Assembly: GCA_023435925.1 (NCBI GenBank)
Contig: JAEZLF010000108.1
Span: 1 to 20,353, forward strand
Source of the DNA: Bacillota bacterium
GTDB taxonomy: Bacteria > Bacillota > Clostridia > Acetivibrionales > DTU013
Length of the DNA: 20,353 nt
Direction of reading: 5' to 3'
Below the pieces are notes generated by a model, which had not been told where the DNA came from, searched no databases, and saw only the letters and a program-made list of their open reading frames with translations. Made by a program: the position numbers and the translations under genes. Shown piece after piece: positions 1-6,949 of this stretch. The number at the start of each line of letters is the position of its first letter. Position 1 is the first letter of the stretch.

Positions 1-160
1 CTGTTATAAAAAAGTTTTTAAACCAAACTGTTTTATAAATTACAGGGTGTTCGTATGAAAAAATCAACTATACTGACTCGTTGCTAATGGCTATTACGAT
101 TCTTTTCGACATATTACGACACATTCCGTATGCCCCGTCCATGGAAACATATCGACCGGA

Positions 161-180
161 TTTTGCATAATTATGCAAAA
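161..180. repeat. Perfect 20-bp palindrome
   Basis: TTTTGCATAATTATGCAAAA reads identically on both strands. A related AT-rich palindrome, GCATATATATGC, lies about 40 bp further at 217-228, and both share the string TGCATAATTAT in part. They stand about 100 bp beyond the stop of the DUF1186 remnant in a stretch (1-279) in which I see no gene. This may be an operator or simply AT-rich sequence; I cannot assign a protein to it. Confidence 0.5.
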
Positions 181-279
181 TTTATGTATAAAGCACCAAT
201 GATTCTGGCGTTTTACGCATATATATGCATAATTATTCTGTCACCTTTTTTATATCCTCAAGGGTAGGTTGAGAAACTC

Positions 280-972
280 TTATCTTCCGCAACACTTTTT
301 ATATTTCTTTCCGCTGCCGCAAGGGCAAGGATCATTTCTTCCAACGAAGCTTTCCCTTTTGAAAGGTATATTCAACGGAATTTCATCATTATCCTCATAG
401 TCCTCCACATACGCATCTTCAAAGTCCTCTTCAAAATCAACTCCAACCCATCCCTGTAGCGAATATACATCACTTTCAGAAATCATAGTAAATGATTCAT
501 CTTCTTTCAGTTCATCCAGAACCTCTTTGACGGGCCTGTTCAGTTGGCGCTCCATATAATCCAGACCGGCTATGATTTCCATTACCTTTCCATCTGCCAC
601 AACCCTTCTTATTTCATTCTCAAGACCTTTAGGATGTATTAATGAACATATCCGTGGAAGCGAGTCCCATGCCGAACTATAGTCCACCTCCAGCTTTCCA
701 TTGAATAGCTCTTTAAAATAAAATACAAGCTGCTCTCTTGAAACCACACCATTATTCAAGAGGATCAGGAGAGAATCGAGCGCTTGGTCTCTTACATATT
801 CATCCAGTGAAGAATCTTCAATAATCTCTTTAATAGGCTCAATATTTCCATTACAGACCGAAGCAAGTATTCTCCCCAAATCTTCTGTAATTGTATCCCC
901 CAGCAAGTCATATGCCTGTTCATCCGGCAGGGATGCAATTCTGATTACATAGTTGTAAGCTCTATTCTTTTG
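280..972 (-). pseudogene. DUF1186 / SEC-C motif protein, N-terminus missing
   Basis: The frame reads a DUF1186-type helical repeat region (LLGDTITEDLGRILASVCNG and onward), an acidic linker rich in D and E, and a C-terminal SEC-C zinc motif (GRNDPCPCGSGKKYKKCC) with the CxCx8CC cysteine pattern. The SEC-C motif binds zinc and in SecA mediates contacts with SecB or ribosomes; the function of DUF1186 is unknown. The frame is open upstream to 972 and reads RAYNYVIRIASLPDEQAYDL, which still resembles the family, but no ATG exists there; the only start is a TTG at 904-906 without a clear ribosome binding site. Roughly the first 60-80 residues of the family appear to be absent. The upstream end runs directly into the end of another broken gene, so I read it as a truncated gene. 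A TTG-started short protein remains possible. Confidence 0.7.
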
Positions 973-1879
973 CTACTTCTCCATCCACAAAAAGTCTTAA
1001 ATAATTCGATATACTTGAATCGGAATAAAAGGCTTCATACCAGCATTTTTTCATGAATTTACTGTCATCAATGCAATGTGATGCCTGGGCAGCCTTTATG
1101 GCAATTTCACCGCGTATTTTCAAATCACTTTCTATTCTATCAAGTGCCTCTTTTGCAATCTCCTGCAGTTTCCCGTAGCTATGCTCCTTTTCATACTCCA
1201 ATAATACAGCCAGGTAAGCGGATGGATGTTCTTTATAGCCTAGTCTTGCCATCTCCAGCAAGCCTTCCGTTCCTTTATAATATAATAAACCTTCCTTAAA
1301 TAAACGCGCCGCAACCCCACCGCTCTGATGCATAAGTAAATCTATCCAGGATTGCAGGAACAAATCAGTATCCCTCAACTCTTCTCGGCCTACCGAGAAC
1401 ATCTCTTCAATATGAATATCCTTAAAATAGGGATATGTGAAATATGAATACAAAGCATTTGCACGCTGTGTAGGCGTTTGTAGTTGATACTCTGAATACA
1501 ATATGTCTAACGCAAGTGCTTTTAAATTGATTCCAGCCAATTTTTCATCAACCATTTCCTCAAGACTTAATTCAAAATAATCACCGCCATTTTCATCTTC
1601 AACAAATATTTGTACATCTATAACCAATTTATAAATTATTACTGCTTCTTCATATCTGCAATCATTCATACAGTCATGTGCAAACAAAGCTGCATCCTCT
1701 AATATCCTTCCAACACCCTCACTGTCCTCATATTCCCATATCCATTCACTTGCCCAATATCCATTGGAATAATCCTCATATCCCTGGGCCGATAATTCTA
1801 TTTCTTTATTTTCTATTTTAGTAAAAACTTTCTTTATTTCACTAATCCTTTCTTTTACTTTTTCATCAGATAATAATCT
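962..1879 (-). pseudogene. Alpha-helical repeat protein remnant (SWIM-finger-associated type), start lost
   Basis: The frame is open from 1879 to a TAG at 962-964 and encodes about 305 residues of helical, TPR-like sequence. It has the look of the C-terminal solenoid of Firmicutes SWIM zinc-finger proteins, but no CxC...CxH finger is present, so that assignment is weak. No ATG or GTG lies in the N-terminal part; the best start is a TTG at 1685-1687. Further upstream, at about 1883-1927, another frame reads coding-like sequence (YYLSGDFEFLSPIMEAKDYY) that would join this one after a single-base shift, which suggests frameshift decay. The 3' end overlaps the open frame of the DUF1186 remnant by 11 bp in a different frame. 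It is probably not functional. Confidence 0.5.
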
Positions 1880-1942
1880 TTAGCTTCCATTATCGGCGAA
1901 AGAAATTCAAAGTCACCCGAAAGGTAATAATTTCAAATTGTC

Positions 1943-1989
1943 TGTACATTCATGCTGTGTTGTGATAATATTTATAGCATAGATGTACA
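1943..1989 (+). promoter_or_regulatory. abiE promoter with flanking inverted repeat (probable AbiEi operator)
   Basis: TGTACATTCATGCT (1943-1956) and AGCATAGATGTACA (1976-1989) form an inverted repeat matching at 12 of 14 positions, with a 19-nt spacer. The spacer holds an extended -10 element, TGTGATAAT (1961-1969). The right arm ends 16 bp before the abiEi start codon. AbiEi antitoxins characterised in Streptococcus repress their own operon by binding inverted repeats in the promoter, so this is the natural autoregulatory site; that role is inferred. Confidence 0.6.
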
Positions 1990-2005
1990 AAGAAGGTGAT
2001 TTGAA

Positions 2006-2602
2006 ATGACCGATAATGAAGCTGCAATTCAACAAATTTTAAAAATCAATAACGGCATCGTGACGACTACACAAGTAACTGAAGCCGGAATCCCAAGACG
2101 TTGCCTCAGTGCCATGGTTGATTCCGGCATCATTTACAGGGTTGAGCGTGGCATATACGCGCTTCCGGAAGTTTGGGAAGATGAGATGTTCTTTATGCAA
2201 TATCGTTTTTCGAAAGGCATTTTTTCCCACGAGACTGCCTTATATCTTCATGGTATGACAGACCGTACACCCATCCGATACACGATGACCTTCCCTTTCG
2301 GCTACAACACTGGCAGTGTCAAAAAACAGGGCATCGTTGCTAAGCTTTCTACGGAAGAAACATATGAATTAGGCATTATCGAGATGTCTTCCCCTGCTGG
2401 CAATCCGATCAAAGTTTATGATATTGAACGTACCCTCTGCGACATTGTTAAAGCCCGTCACAGAGCGGATATCCAAGTGATCAATCAAGCCATGAAGACT
2501 TATGCCAGCTCAAAAGAAAAAGACATAGCCAAACTCATGAGCTATGCCGATCAACTTCGTGTGAAACCGAAGGTTTTGAAGTATATGGAGGTACTATTAT
2601 GA
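2006..2602 (+). CDS. abiEi: AbiEi family type IV antitoxin / transcriptional repressor
   Basis: This 198-residue protein has an N-terminal winged helix (about residues 8-53, ending in the IYRVERGIYALPE wing). It is followed by the AbiEi C-terminal domain, with the typical FSHETALYLHGM stretch (72-83) and VYDIERTLCDIV near residue 140. In the AbiE family the antitoxin counters the nucleotidyltransferase toxin without forming a stable complex, and the winged helix represses the operon. The start has an AAGGTGAT ribosome binding site 7-8 bp upstream. Its stop overlaps the start of abiEii by 4 bp (ATGA), which indicates translational coupling. Length and domain order are normal for the family, and the gene looks intact. 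Confidence 0.92.
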   Translation: MTDNEAAIQQILKINNGIVTTTQVTEAGIPRRCLSAMVDSGIIYRVERGIYALPEVWEDEMFFMQYRFSKGIFSHETALYLHGMTDRTPIRYTMTFPFGYNTGSVKKQGIVAKLSTEETYELGIIEMSSPAGNPIKVYDIERTLCDIVKARHRADIQVINQAMKTYASSKEKDIAKLMSYADQLRVKPKVLKYMEVLL

Positions 2603-3462
2603 TTACCAACAATCCCATGCAATTAAAGGCTCATATAAAGAAAATGGCTGCTGATAAGAATCTTTCCGCGCAACTTGTCATGCAGAACTATATGATGGAA
2701 CGATTACTGGAACGGGTATCGCTTTCGAAATACAAAGAGAACTTTATCCTGAAGGGTGGTTTTCTGATTGCCGCCATCGTTGGCCTTGATACCAGAGCCA
2801 CCATGGATCTCGACACAACCATCAAAGGCTTTGAACTCACCCATGACGCCATCAGAAGCATTTTTGAAGACATTTGTAAGATTGAAGTTGAAGATGACGT
2901 GACCTTTTCGGTCAATCGAACAACCGATATCCGCGAAACAGATGATTATCCCGGTATTCGTGTCAGTTTGACCGCCAGCTATTCCCCATTGAAAGTGCCA
3001 ATGACGGTTGATGTAACCACCGGTGATAAAATTACGCCCCGCGAAATTGAATATACTTTCCGGCTATTGTTCGATGAACGTTCTATTTCCATCATGGCCT
3101 ATAATCTTGAGACCATACTGGCTGAAAAGCTCGAAACGGTGTTGTCACGAAACATCGCCAATACCCGACCAAGAGACTTTTATGACGTCTACATTCTCTA
3201 CACCCTCCGTGGATCAGAATGCGATCCTTTGATCCTGAAAACTGCCTTAGAAGAAACCGCTAAGAAACGCGGCAGCTTACCGGTTCTTGGAGGATACGAG
3301 AGCATTATTGCCGATATCCGGAATAACTCCGGTATGCAGAGTTTCTGGGCGAATTACCAGAAGGAGTTTGATTATGCCAAGGATATCAGTTTCGAGGAGA
3401 CTTGTGATGCTGTATTTTCTATTATAAACGGCATTCTGCAAGGAGGCGTTTTTAATGAATAG
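2599..3462 (+). CDS. abiEii: AbiEii/AbiGii nucleotidyltransferase toxin
   Basis: This 287-residue protein belongs to the AbiEii (DUF1814) nucleotidyltransferase family, whose members arrest growth by modifying tRNA or other targets, and which include phage abortive-infection toxins. Motif I is seen as KGGF at 52-55, followed by the metal-binding DLD (D70, D72). Motif II/III is VDVTTGDKITP (138-147). The family signature AEKLET (175-180) with NTRPRDFYD (188-196) is complete, so the active site appears intact. The gene is coupled to abiEi by a 4-bp overlap. It overlaps the next gene by 8 bp, and that gene's ribosome binding site (AAGGAGG) lies inside the end of abiEii. The toxin is probably active if expressed alone. 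Confidence 0.92.
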   Translation: MITNNPMQLKAHIKKMAADKNLSAQLVMQNYMMERLLERVSLSKYKENFILKGGFLIAAIVGLDTRATMDLDTTIKGFELTHDAIRSIFEDICKIEVEDDVTFSVNRTTDIRETDDYPGIRVSLTASYSPLKVPMTVDVTTGDKITPREIEYTFRLLFDERSISIMAYNLETILAEKLETVLSRNIANTRPRDFYDVYILYTLRGSECDPLILKTALEETAKKRGSLPVLGGYESIIADIRNNSGMQSFWANYQKEFDYAKDISFEETCDAVFSIINGILQGGVFNE

Positions 3463-4852
3463 GAAAGACTTTGATGTCAATTCTTATGTATGTCAATACT
3501 TAAAAGATTCAGGGTATTCTACTTCTTATATCGATTATGAGAGCATAAAAGAAAGCTACATTAAACAGACAATTCAATTACTGAAATACTTTAACAACAT
3601 AGAAGGTCTCAATTTTTTTGATGATTCTTCATCTGCTCATGTTTTAACATATTTTCCTTTATCAAAATTTCAAAAGGAAGACATCGGAAAATATCTTACT
3701 CATCTGTTTGATTGCAAGAATGTCATTGGTGAAAAAGTTATATCTCAACTTAACAAAACAAACGTTAATAACATAAACCCAAGTGTTGAAGGTAAGCTAA
3801 GAAATTTTGAATTCATTTCTATGTTGAAGCCTCCTAAAAGCAAACTACATGAGTCCACTGAACAAGCTAAGTTACAATGTAGAAAACTCATCCGAACTCG
3901 AATTAGTGGTTTGAACGATATTCAGATTATAGAAAATAATCTGATAGACATTGTACTCGATTTCTTAAATCAAATTGAAGAAGAAGACAATATAAGTAAC
4001 ATCTATTTAGCAGCTGATTTTACAAGTGATGTGCTTCTACAGCTAATTACTTACTGGGTATTTACAATCGGTTTACCTGAACATGACAAAAGCGATCTAA
4101 TTGAACATATTGGTTCATTTATAGCTAGTGAAAACAATAGGATATTACACGAGCTAATTCAATCTAAATGTGCCATAAGTATCGAAGACGCTTCCTATAT
4201 ATTCTCATGCTTTCTAACATTGCGAAACGAATTTAGTGAATACGTTAATATCATTAGTTTGCTTGAGGAAGAGCAAAAAAATGAGCAAGATTTATTTTGC
4301 GAAGCTCCAAGATCTTATCGAGTTTCGAAGTCCACGGCTTATACTATTGATAGTATCGAAGATATTGTAACAGAAGGATGTAGAGTGTCAAATTTTGCAG
4401 AAAAACTAGACAATACAAAAGAAATGATAGATATCTTTTCTAAATACGGATGGCGCAATGCAAGCCCATATAGCGCTTTAGACGTCAAAGTATATTTTCG
4501 CGAAATTTACATAAGTGAATCTAAATATAAAAATCAAGCCATGACAATTGTACGTAAATATTTATCATCTTATCGCGAAAATGGAAACATCCGCCATTTT
4601 GAAAATCAATCTGAATATATGTTTCTTCGAGAAAAAATCAGTCGCGGTTATTATCGAGAAACAAGCAGTCTGGCAATCTATAATTCAAAAAACAAGACTC
4701 AGAAAGATATCTACAAATTTCATTTAGCAGCATTACTTATATACGACCATAAGAGTTCCCTGAGTCTTTATAGTAAATTTACAACATCAGTAATCCATGA
4801 AGTATTCGACAAAATATACAAAATAGTCCTCAGTAATACCTTCAATAATTAG
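3455..4852 (+). CDS. Unknown 465-residue protein, third gene of the abiE operon
   Basis: I do not recognise this family. The start ATG is 8 bp inside abiEii, with a strong AAGGAGG ribosome binding site 8 bp upstream, so it must be transcribed and probably translated with the toxin-antitoxin pair. The protein has no signal peptide and no evident membrane segment. It looks mostly alpha-helical, is rich in I, L, N, S, E and K, and shows no Walker, HEPN, nuclease or zinc motif that I can identify. By eye the codon usage is more AT-rich than abiEi/abiEii, which suggests a separate origin for this gene. The position suggests an accessory to the toxin-antitoxin (sensor, modulator or second effector) or an independent cargo gene. 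Canonical AbiE systems have two genes. Confidence 0.85.
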   Translation: MNRKDFDVNSYVCQYLKDSGYSTSYIDYESIKESYIKQTIQLLKYFNNIEGLNFFDDSSSAHVLTYFPLSKFQKEDIGKYLTHLFDCKNVIGEKVISQLNKTNVNNINPSVEGKLRNFEFISMLKPPKSKLHESTEQAKLQCRKLIRTRISGLNDIQIIENNLIDIVLDFLNQIEEEDNISNIYLAADFTSDVLLQLITYWVFTIGLPEHDKSDLIEHIGSFIASENNRILHELIQSKCAISIEDASYIFSCFLTLRNEFSEYVNIISLLEEEQKNEQDLFCEAPRSYRVSKSTAYTIDSIEDIVTEGCRVSNFAEKLDNTKEMIDIFSKYGWRNASPYSALDVKVYFREIYISESKYKNQAMTIVRKYLSSYRENGNIRHFENQSEYMFLREKISRGYYRETSSLAIYNSKNKTQKDIYKFHLAALLIYDHKSSLSLYSKFTTSVIHEVFDKIYKIVLSNTFNN

Positions 4853-4938
4853 CGTATTTTTTTTAAAAAACCATTCCGTGACTAGCATCCCTTTCAATGA
4901 TATTGTTTTATTAGAATCAAAGAAAGGAGCTGAAATTC

Positions 4939-5130
4939 ATGAAAAAATCAACTTTAAAGTTTTTTAATGGAACGCGATTTTTATATGGTGGTGCCGCACA
5001 GCTAGCTTACGTAAAGGCAAATGGTGGATGGGACGAATACCACGAAAAACTTGTTGAAAATGTAACCTATAAAGTATATCGTGAAATACTCAAAGAGCAA
5101 TCGAAGTCTTCATTAAGAATTGCCAAATAA
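4939..5130 (+). CDS. Small hypothetical protein (63 residues)
   Basis: This is a short basic protein with no recognised domain. It starts MKKSTLKFFNGTRFLYGG and has a charged C-terminal half with a probable helix (about residues 30-60). The ribosome binding site AAAGGAG is well placed upstream of the ATG. It lies 86 bp after the abiE-linked gene in the same direction and is followed at once by a bidirectional terminator, so it could be the last gene of that operon or be transcribed alone. It is too short to assign; the good ribosome binding site and terminator support it as real. Confidence 0.6.
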   Translation: MKKSTLKFFNGTRFLYGGAAQLAYVKANGGWDEYHEKLVENVTYKVYREILKEQSKSSLRIAK

Positions 5131-5135
5131 AAAAA

Positions 5136-5175
5136 GCCGGAGCAGACTACCCTTTAAAGGTAATCCACTCCGGTT
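5136..5175. terminator. Bidirectional intrinsic terminator
   Basis: The outer stem pairs GCCGGAG with CTCCGGT, and an inner stem surrounds CCTTTAAAGG. A run of T follows on the plus strand (TTTT), and a run of seven T follows on the minus strand (the A run at 5129-5135). It lies between the convergent genes ending at 5130 (+) and 5183 (-), and probably ends both transcripts. Confidence 0.85.
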
Positions 5176-5182
5176 TTGATTT

Positions 5183-5520
5183 TCAGATTTCCAGTTTATT
5201 CTGATCCTTGCCAACTACTTGAAGCTTCTTTTCTGGTTTACTGACATCTGCTTTCAATTCTTTCAGTTTTCCAAGAACAGACGGCTTTTCATCATGCTTT
5301 TTCACGGTTTCTGAGACGTCGTTATTGATGATTCCATCCAGCATGCTGTAATCATCTTCTGTGGTCATTTCAGCGTTTTCCAGCCAATTCTCGCAGTTTG
5401 AGCTGCATGTTTCTTTCAGCTGATCGATGGTCTCATCATCAAATCCATTAAAAATCTCGTCCAATATCAGTTTCCCTTGCGAATTAACAATGATTCCAGC
5501 AACCTCAGTTCTTTTGCCAT
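5183..5520 (-). pseudogene. ICE-type small gene downstream of parB, frameshifted near its start
   Basis: A strong ribosome binding site (AGGAGGA, 5527-5533 complement) precedes an ATG at 5518-5520, but that frame reads only MAKELRLLE and soon stops. The frame that continues to 5183 reads GKRTEVAGIIVNSQGKLILD and then about 93 residues of acidic, lysine-rich sequence. Adding one A to the AAAA run at 5512-5515 would give a continuous reading frame starting MAKRTEVAGIIV. So a one-base deletion, or a sequencing error, separates start and body. A TTG start at 5462-5464 would give a 93-residue product. The family is unnamed to me; position after parA/parB and the downstream terminator fit an ICE backbone gene. 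Confidence 0.6.
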
Positions 5521-5551
5521 GTCATGTCCTCCTTTCTTTAAAAATGGGCAC

Positions 5552-5590
5552 AAAAAAACCGCTCACTTCGTTTAAATGCGAAATGAACAG
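5552..5590 (-). terminator. Terminator-like hairpin between parB tail and next gene
   Basis: On the minus strand CTGTTCATTTCG pairs with CGAAGTGAGCGG (two G-U wobbles, 8-nt loop) and is followed by seven T. It sits about 20 bp upstream of the ribosome binding site of the next minus-strand gene, so it acts as an end for parB or as an attenuator for what follows. The downstream 20 nt closely match another hairpin at 18264-18302. Confidence 0.7.
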
Positions 5591-5612
5591 CAGATTTGTA
5601 ATGTTTTCTGTT

Positions 5613-5758
5613 TCAAACCCTTGCGTAATACAGCTCCAGCGCTTGCCCTATGATGTTCTCAATCTCCTCAGCTTTATGATCGGGCTTAAAATAGCGTGAA
5701 TATAGCGTGGAAGAGAGCTTCACGGTTTGATACTTAGAAGCTGGAACTTTATACTCAA
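5613..5758 (-). pseudogene. ParB family partition protein, C-terminal tail only
   Basis: A 47-residue frame ends at a TGA (5613-5615) and contains KYQTVKLSSTLYSRYFKPDH followed by EEIENIIGQALELYYARV. This resembles the C-terminal end of plasmid/ICE-type ParB proteins, which finish with an [I/L]SRYF...I...IxxALxxYY pattern. No helix-turn-helix or N-terminal ParB nuclease-like domain remains. It begins exactly where the parA reading frame loses similarity, in a different frame, so it looks like what is left after a deletion that removed the end of parA and most of parB. Confidence 0.6.
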
Positions 5759-6169
5759 TGAGCCAAGCGATGGGCATGTGTCAATGATGATGTAATCATT
5801 ATCTCCCCTCAGCTCTTCTAGGATACTGGATAACATAAGCTCACTGCACATTTCCAGCCGAAGTGTTGCGTCTACGACAGACAGCGAGATACTGGATGGA
5901 ATAAAATCGACGCCTCCTGCACGCTGTATGTAGGTGGACTTGTCCAGCAGCTCCTGCTCCTCCATTTTTGCCATCATCAGATGCGCTATATTCGGTTCAA
6001 TCGAATTCGGGCTTTCAATGCCATAACAACAGGTTAGATTGGCTTGGCTGTCAAAATCGACTGTTAATACTTTCTTGCCAAGCTGGTGCAGCGAATACGC
6101 TAGATTCAGCGTTGTAGTCGTCTTTCCGACGCCGCCCTTTTGGTTTGCAATTGCAATAATCTCAGCCAT
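5720..6169 (-). pseudogene. ParA family ATPase, truncated by deletion
   Basis: The first 140 or so residues are a clear ParA/Soj ATPase. They show the deviant Walker A motif KGGVGKTTTTLNLA (residues 10-23), VDFDSQANLT (Walker A'), and Walker B YIIIDTCPSLGSL near 128-140. ParA proteins position DNA by ATP-driven binding and are partners of ParB; normal length is about 250-270 residues. Here similarity stops after GSL and a TGA follows 10 codons later, so the C-terminal half is missing. The start has a good AGAGGAGG ribosome binding site. The gene lies 60 bp after the DUF6050-like gene and, before the deletion, would have led into parB. Confidence 0.9.
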
Positions 6170-6229
6170 ATCTAGCCTCCTCTCTTATCTTGAAAAACAT
6201 TTGATCAGGGTTAGCATTCCTTTGATGAC

Positions 6230-6496
6230 TTAAAGTATCAGCGCAAAACCGCCGATGATTCCTCCCGCAATAATGTTCAATGCGAAAACTCCAACTGTAC
6301 CAGCAAGGCCATAGTTACGCGGAATCAACCATAGCCACATCCTGCGAAAGCCGAAAGGAAAACCAATCAGTATCCACATCAGAAAGTAATCCGCATTTCC
6401 ATCTTTGAAATAGATAGGCTTGAACATAAATCCAAGTAATAACGCCAATCCAACCGGCATCACCAGTTCACGTATAACAGAAGTACACTTACTCAT
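6230..6496 (-). CDS. DUF6050-like small membrane protein (ICE-associated)
   Basis: This 88-residue protein has two or three hydrophobic segments (about residues 10-26, 36-50 and 65-88). It carries the sequence FKPIYFKDGNADYFLMWIL and FPFGFRRMWLWLIPR, which I associate with DUF6050, a small membrane family carried by clostridial ICEs. It ends right after the last hydrophobic segment (GGFALIL), slightly short for the family as I remember it, so the C-terminus may have been cut. A GGGGTGAG ribosome binding site precedes the ATG. It heads the minus-strand run into parA and is divergent from the XRE regulator. Function is unknown. Confidence 0.55.
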   Translation of the reverse strand: MSKCTSVIRELVMPVGLALLLGFMFKPIYFKDGNADYFLMWILIGFPFGFRRMWLWLIPRNYGLAGTVGVFALNIIAGGIIGGFALIL

Positions 6497-6532
6497 AGAG
6501 CTCTCACCCCAATTCCGTTACTCAATTCCACA

Positions 6533-6550
6533 TCACACTTTATAGTGTGA
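6533..6550. promoter_or_regulatory. Inverted repeat TCACACT-TTAT-AGTGTGA (probable operator)
   Basis: Perfect 7-bp arms flank a 4-bp centre, in the divergent intergenic region between the DUF6050-like gene (-) and the XRE gene (+). The half-site TCACACTT recurs at 6626-6633 inside the XRE promoter. Size and symmetry suit an XRE-type dimer, so repression by the adjacent XRE protein is likely but inferred. Confidence 0.6.
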
Positions 6551-6617
6551 TTATATGCCTTTGTGTTTGAATTTGCAAGTGAAATCAAATCTATAGGTAT
6601 CTATTCACATGTTAAAA

Positions 6618-6646
6618 TTGATATTTCACACTTATTGATGTATATT
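6618..6646 (+). promoter_or_regulatory. Promoter of the XRE regulator operon
   Basis: TTGATA (6618-6623) and TATATT (6641-6646) are separated by exactly 17 bp. The half-site TCACACTT (6626-6633) lies in the spacer, where a bound repressor would block RNA polymerase. The start codon at 6671 is 24 bp after the -10. Confidence 0.65.
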
Positions 6647-6670
6647 ATTAGTTGAGGATGGTGACAAAAT

Positions 6671-6886
6671 ATGCCTTTTACTATGAGTGAAAAAATACGG
6701 ATCTTGATCAAGCGCAAGAAAATGACCATCACGGAGCTTGCTTCCGTGATCGGAACCACCAATCAAAATCTGTCCAATAAATTAACCCGTGATAATTTCT
6801 CAGAAAAAGAGCTCCAGCAGATTGCTGAAGCTCTTGGGTGTCGGTTTGAAGGATTTTTTATTTTTGAGGATGGGGACAAGATATAG
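6671..6886 (+). CDS. XRE-family helix-turn-helix regulator
   Basis: This 71-residue protein is a single Cro/CI-type helix-turn-helix domain. Helices 2 and 3 read MTITELASVIGTTNQNLSNKL (about residues 18-38), followed by ELQQIAEALGCRFEGFFIFED. It is typical of small clostridial regulators that control toxin-antitoxin or defence genes. A weak GAGGATGGTGA ribosome binding site precedes the ATG at 6671; an in-frame ATG five codons later is possible. The gene is followed after 63 bp by the 337-residue gene in the same direction with no terminator between, so it probably regulates its own operon through the TCACACT repeats upstream. A remnant of a near-identical regulator lies at 8016-8120. Confidence 0.88.
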   Translation: MPFTMSEKIRILIKRKKMTITELASVIGTTNQNLSNKLTRDNFSEKELQQIAEALGCRFEGFFIFEDGDKI

Positions 6887-6949
6887 TTTTTCTGACTGCC
6901 TTTTTAAGAAGTTACCCGAATTTTAGATAAAATTGAGAGGAGACCTGCA

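Noticed and set aside
55..87. Short frame starting MKKST at the left end, sharing 15 nt with the start of the 63-residue gene at 4939
   Set aside because: It is only 10 codons, has no good ribosome binding site, and the shared bases are a common A-rich start.
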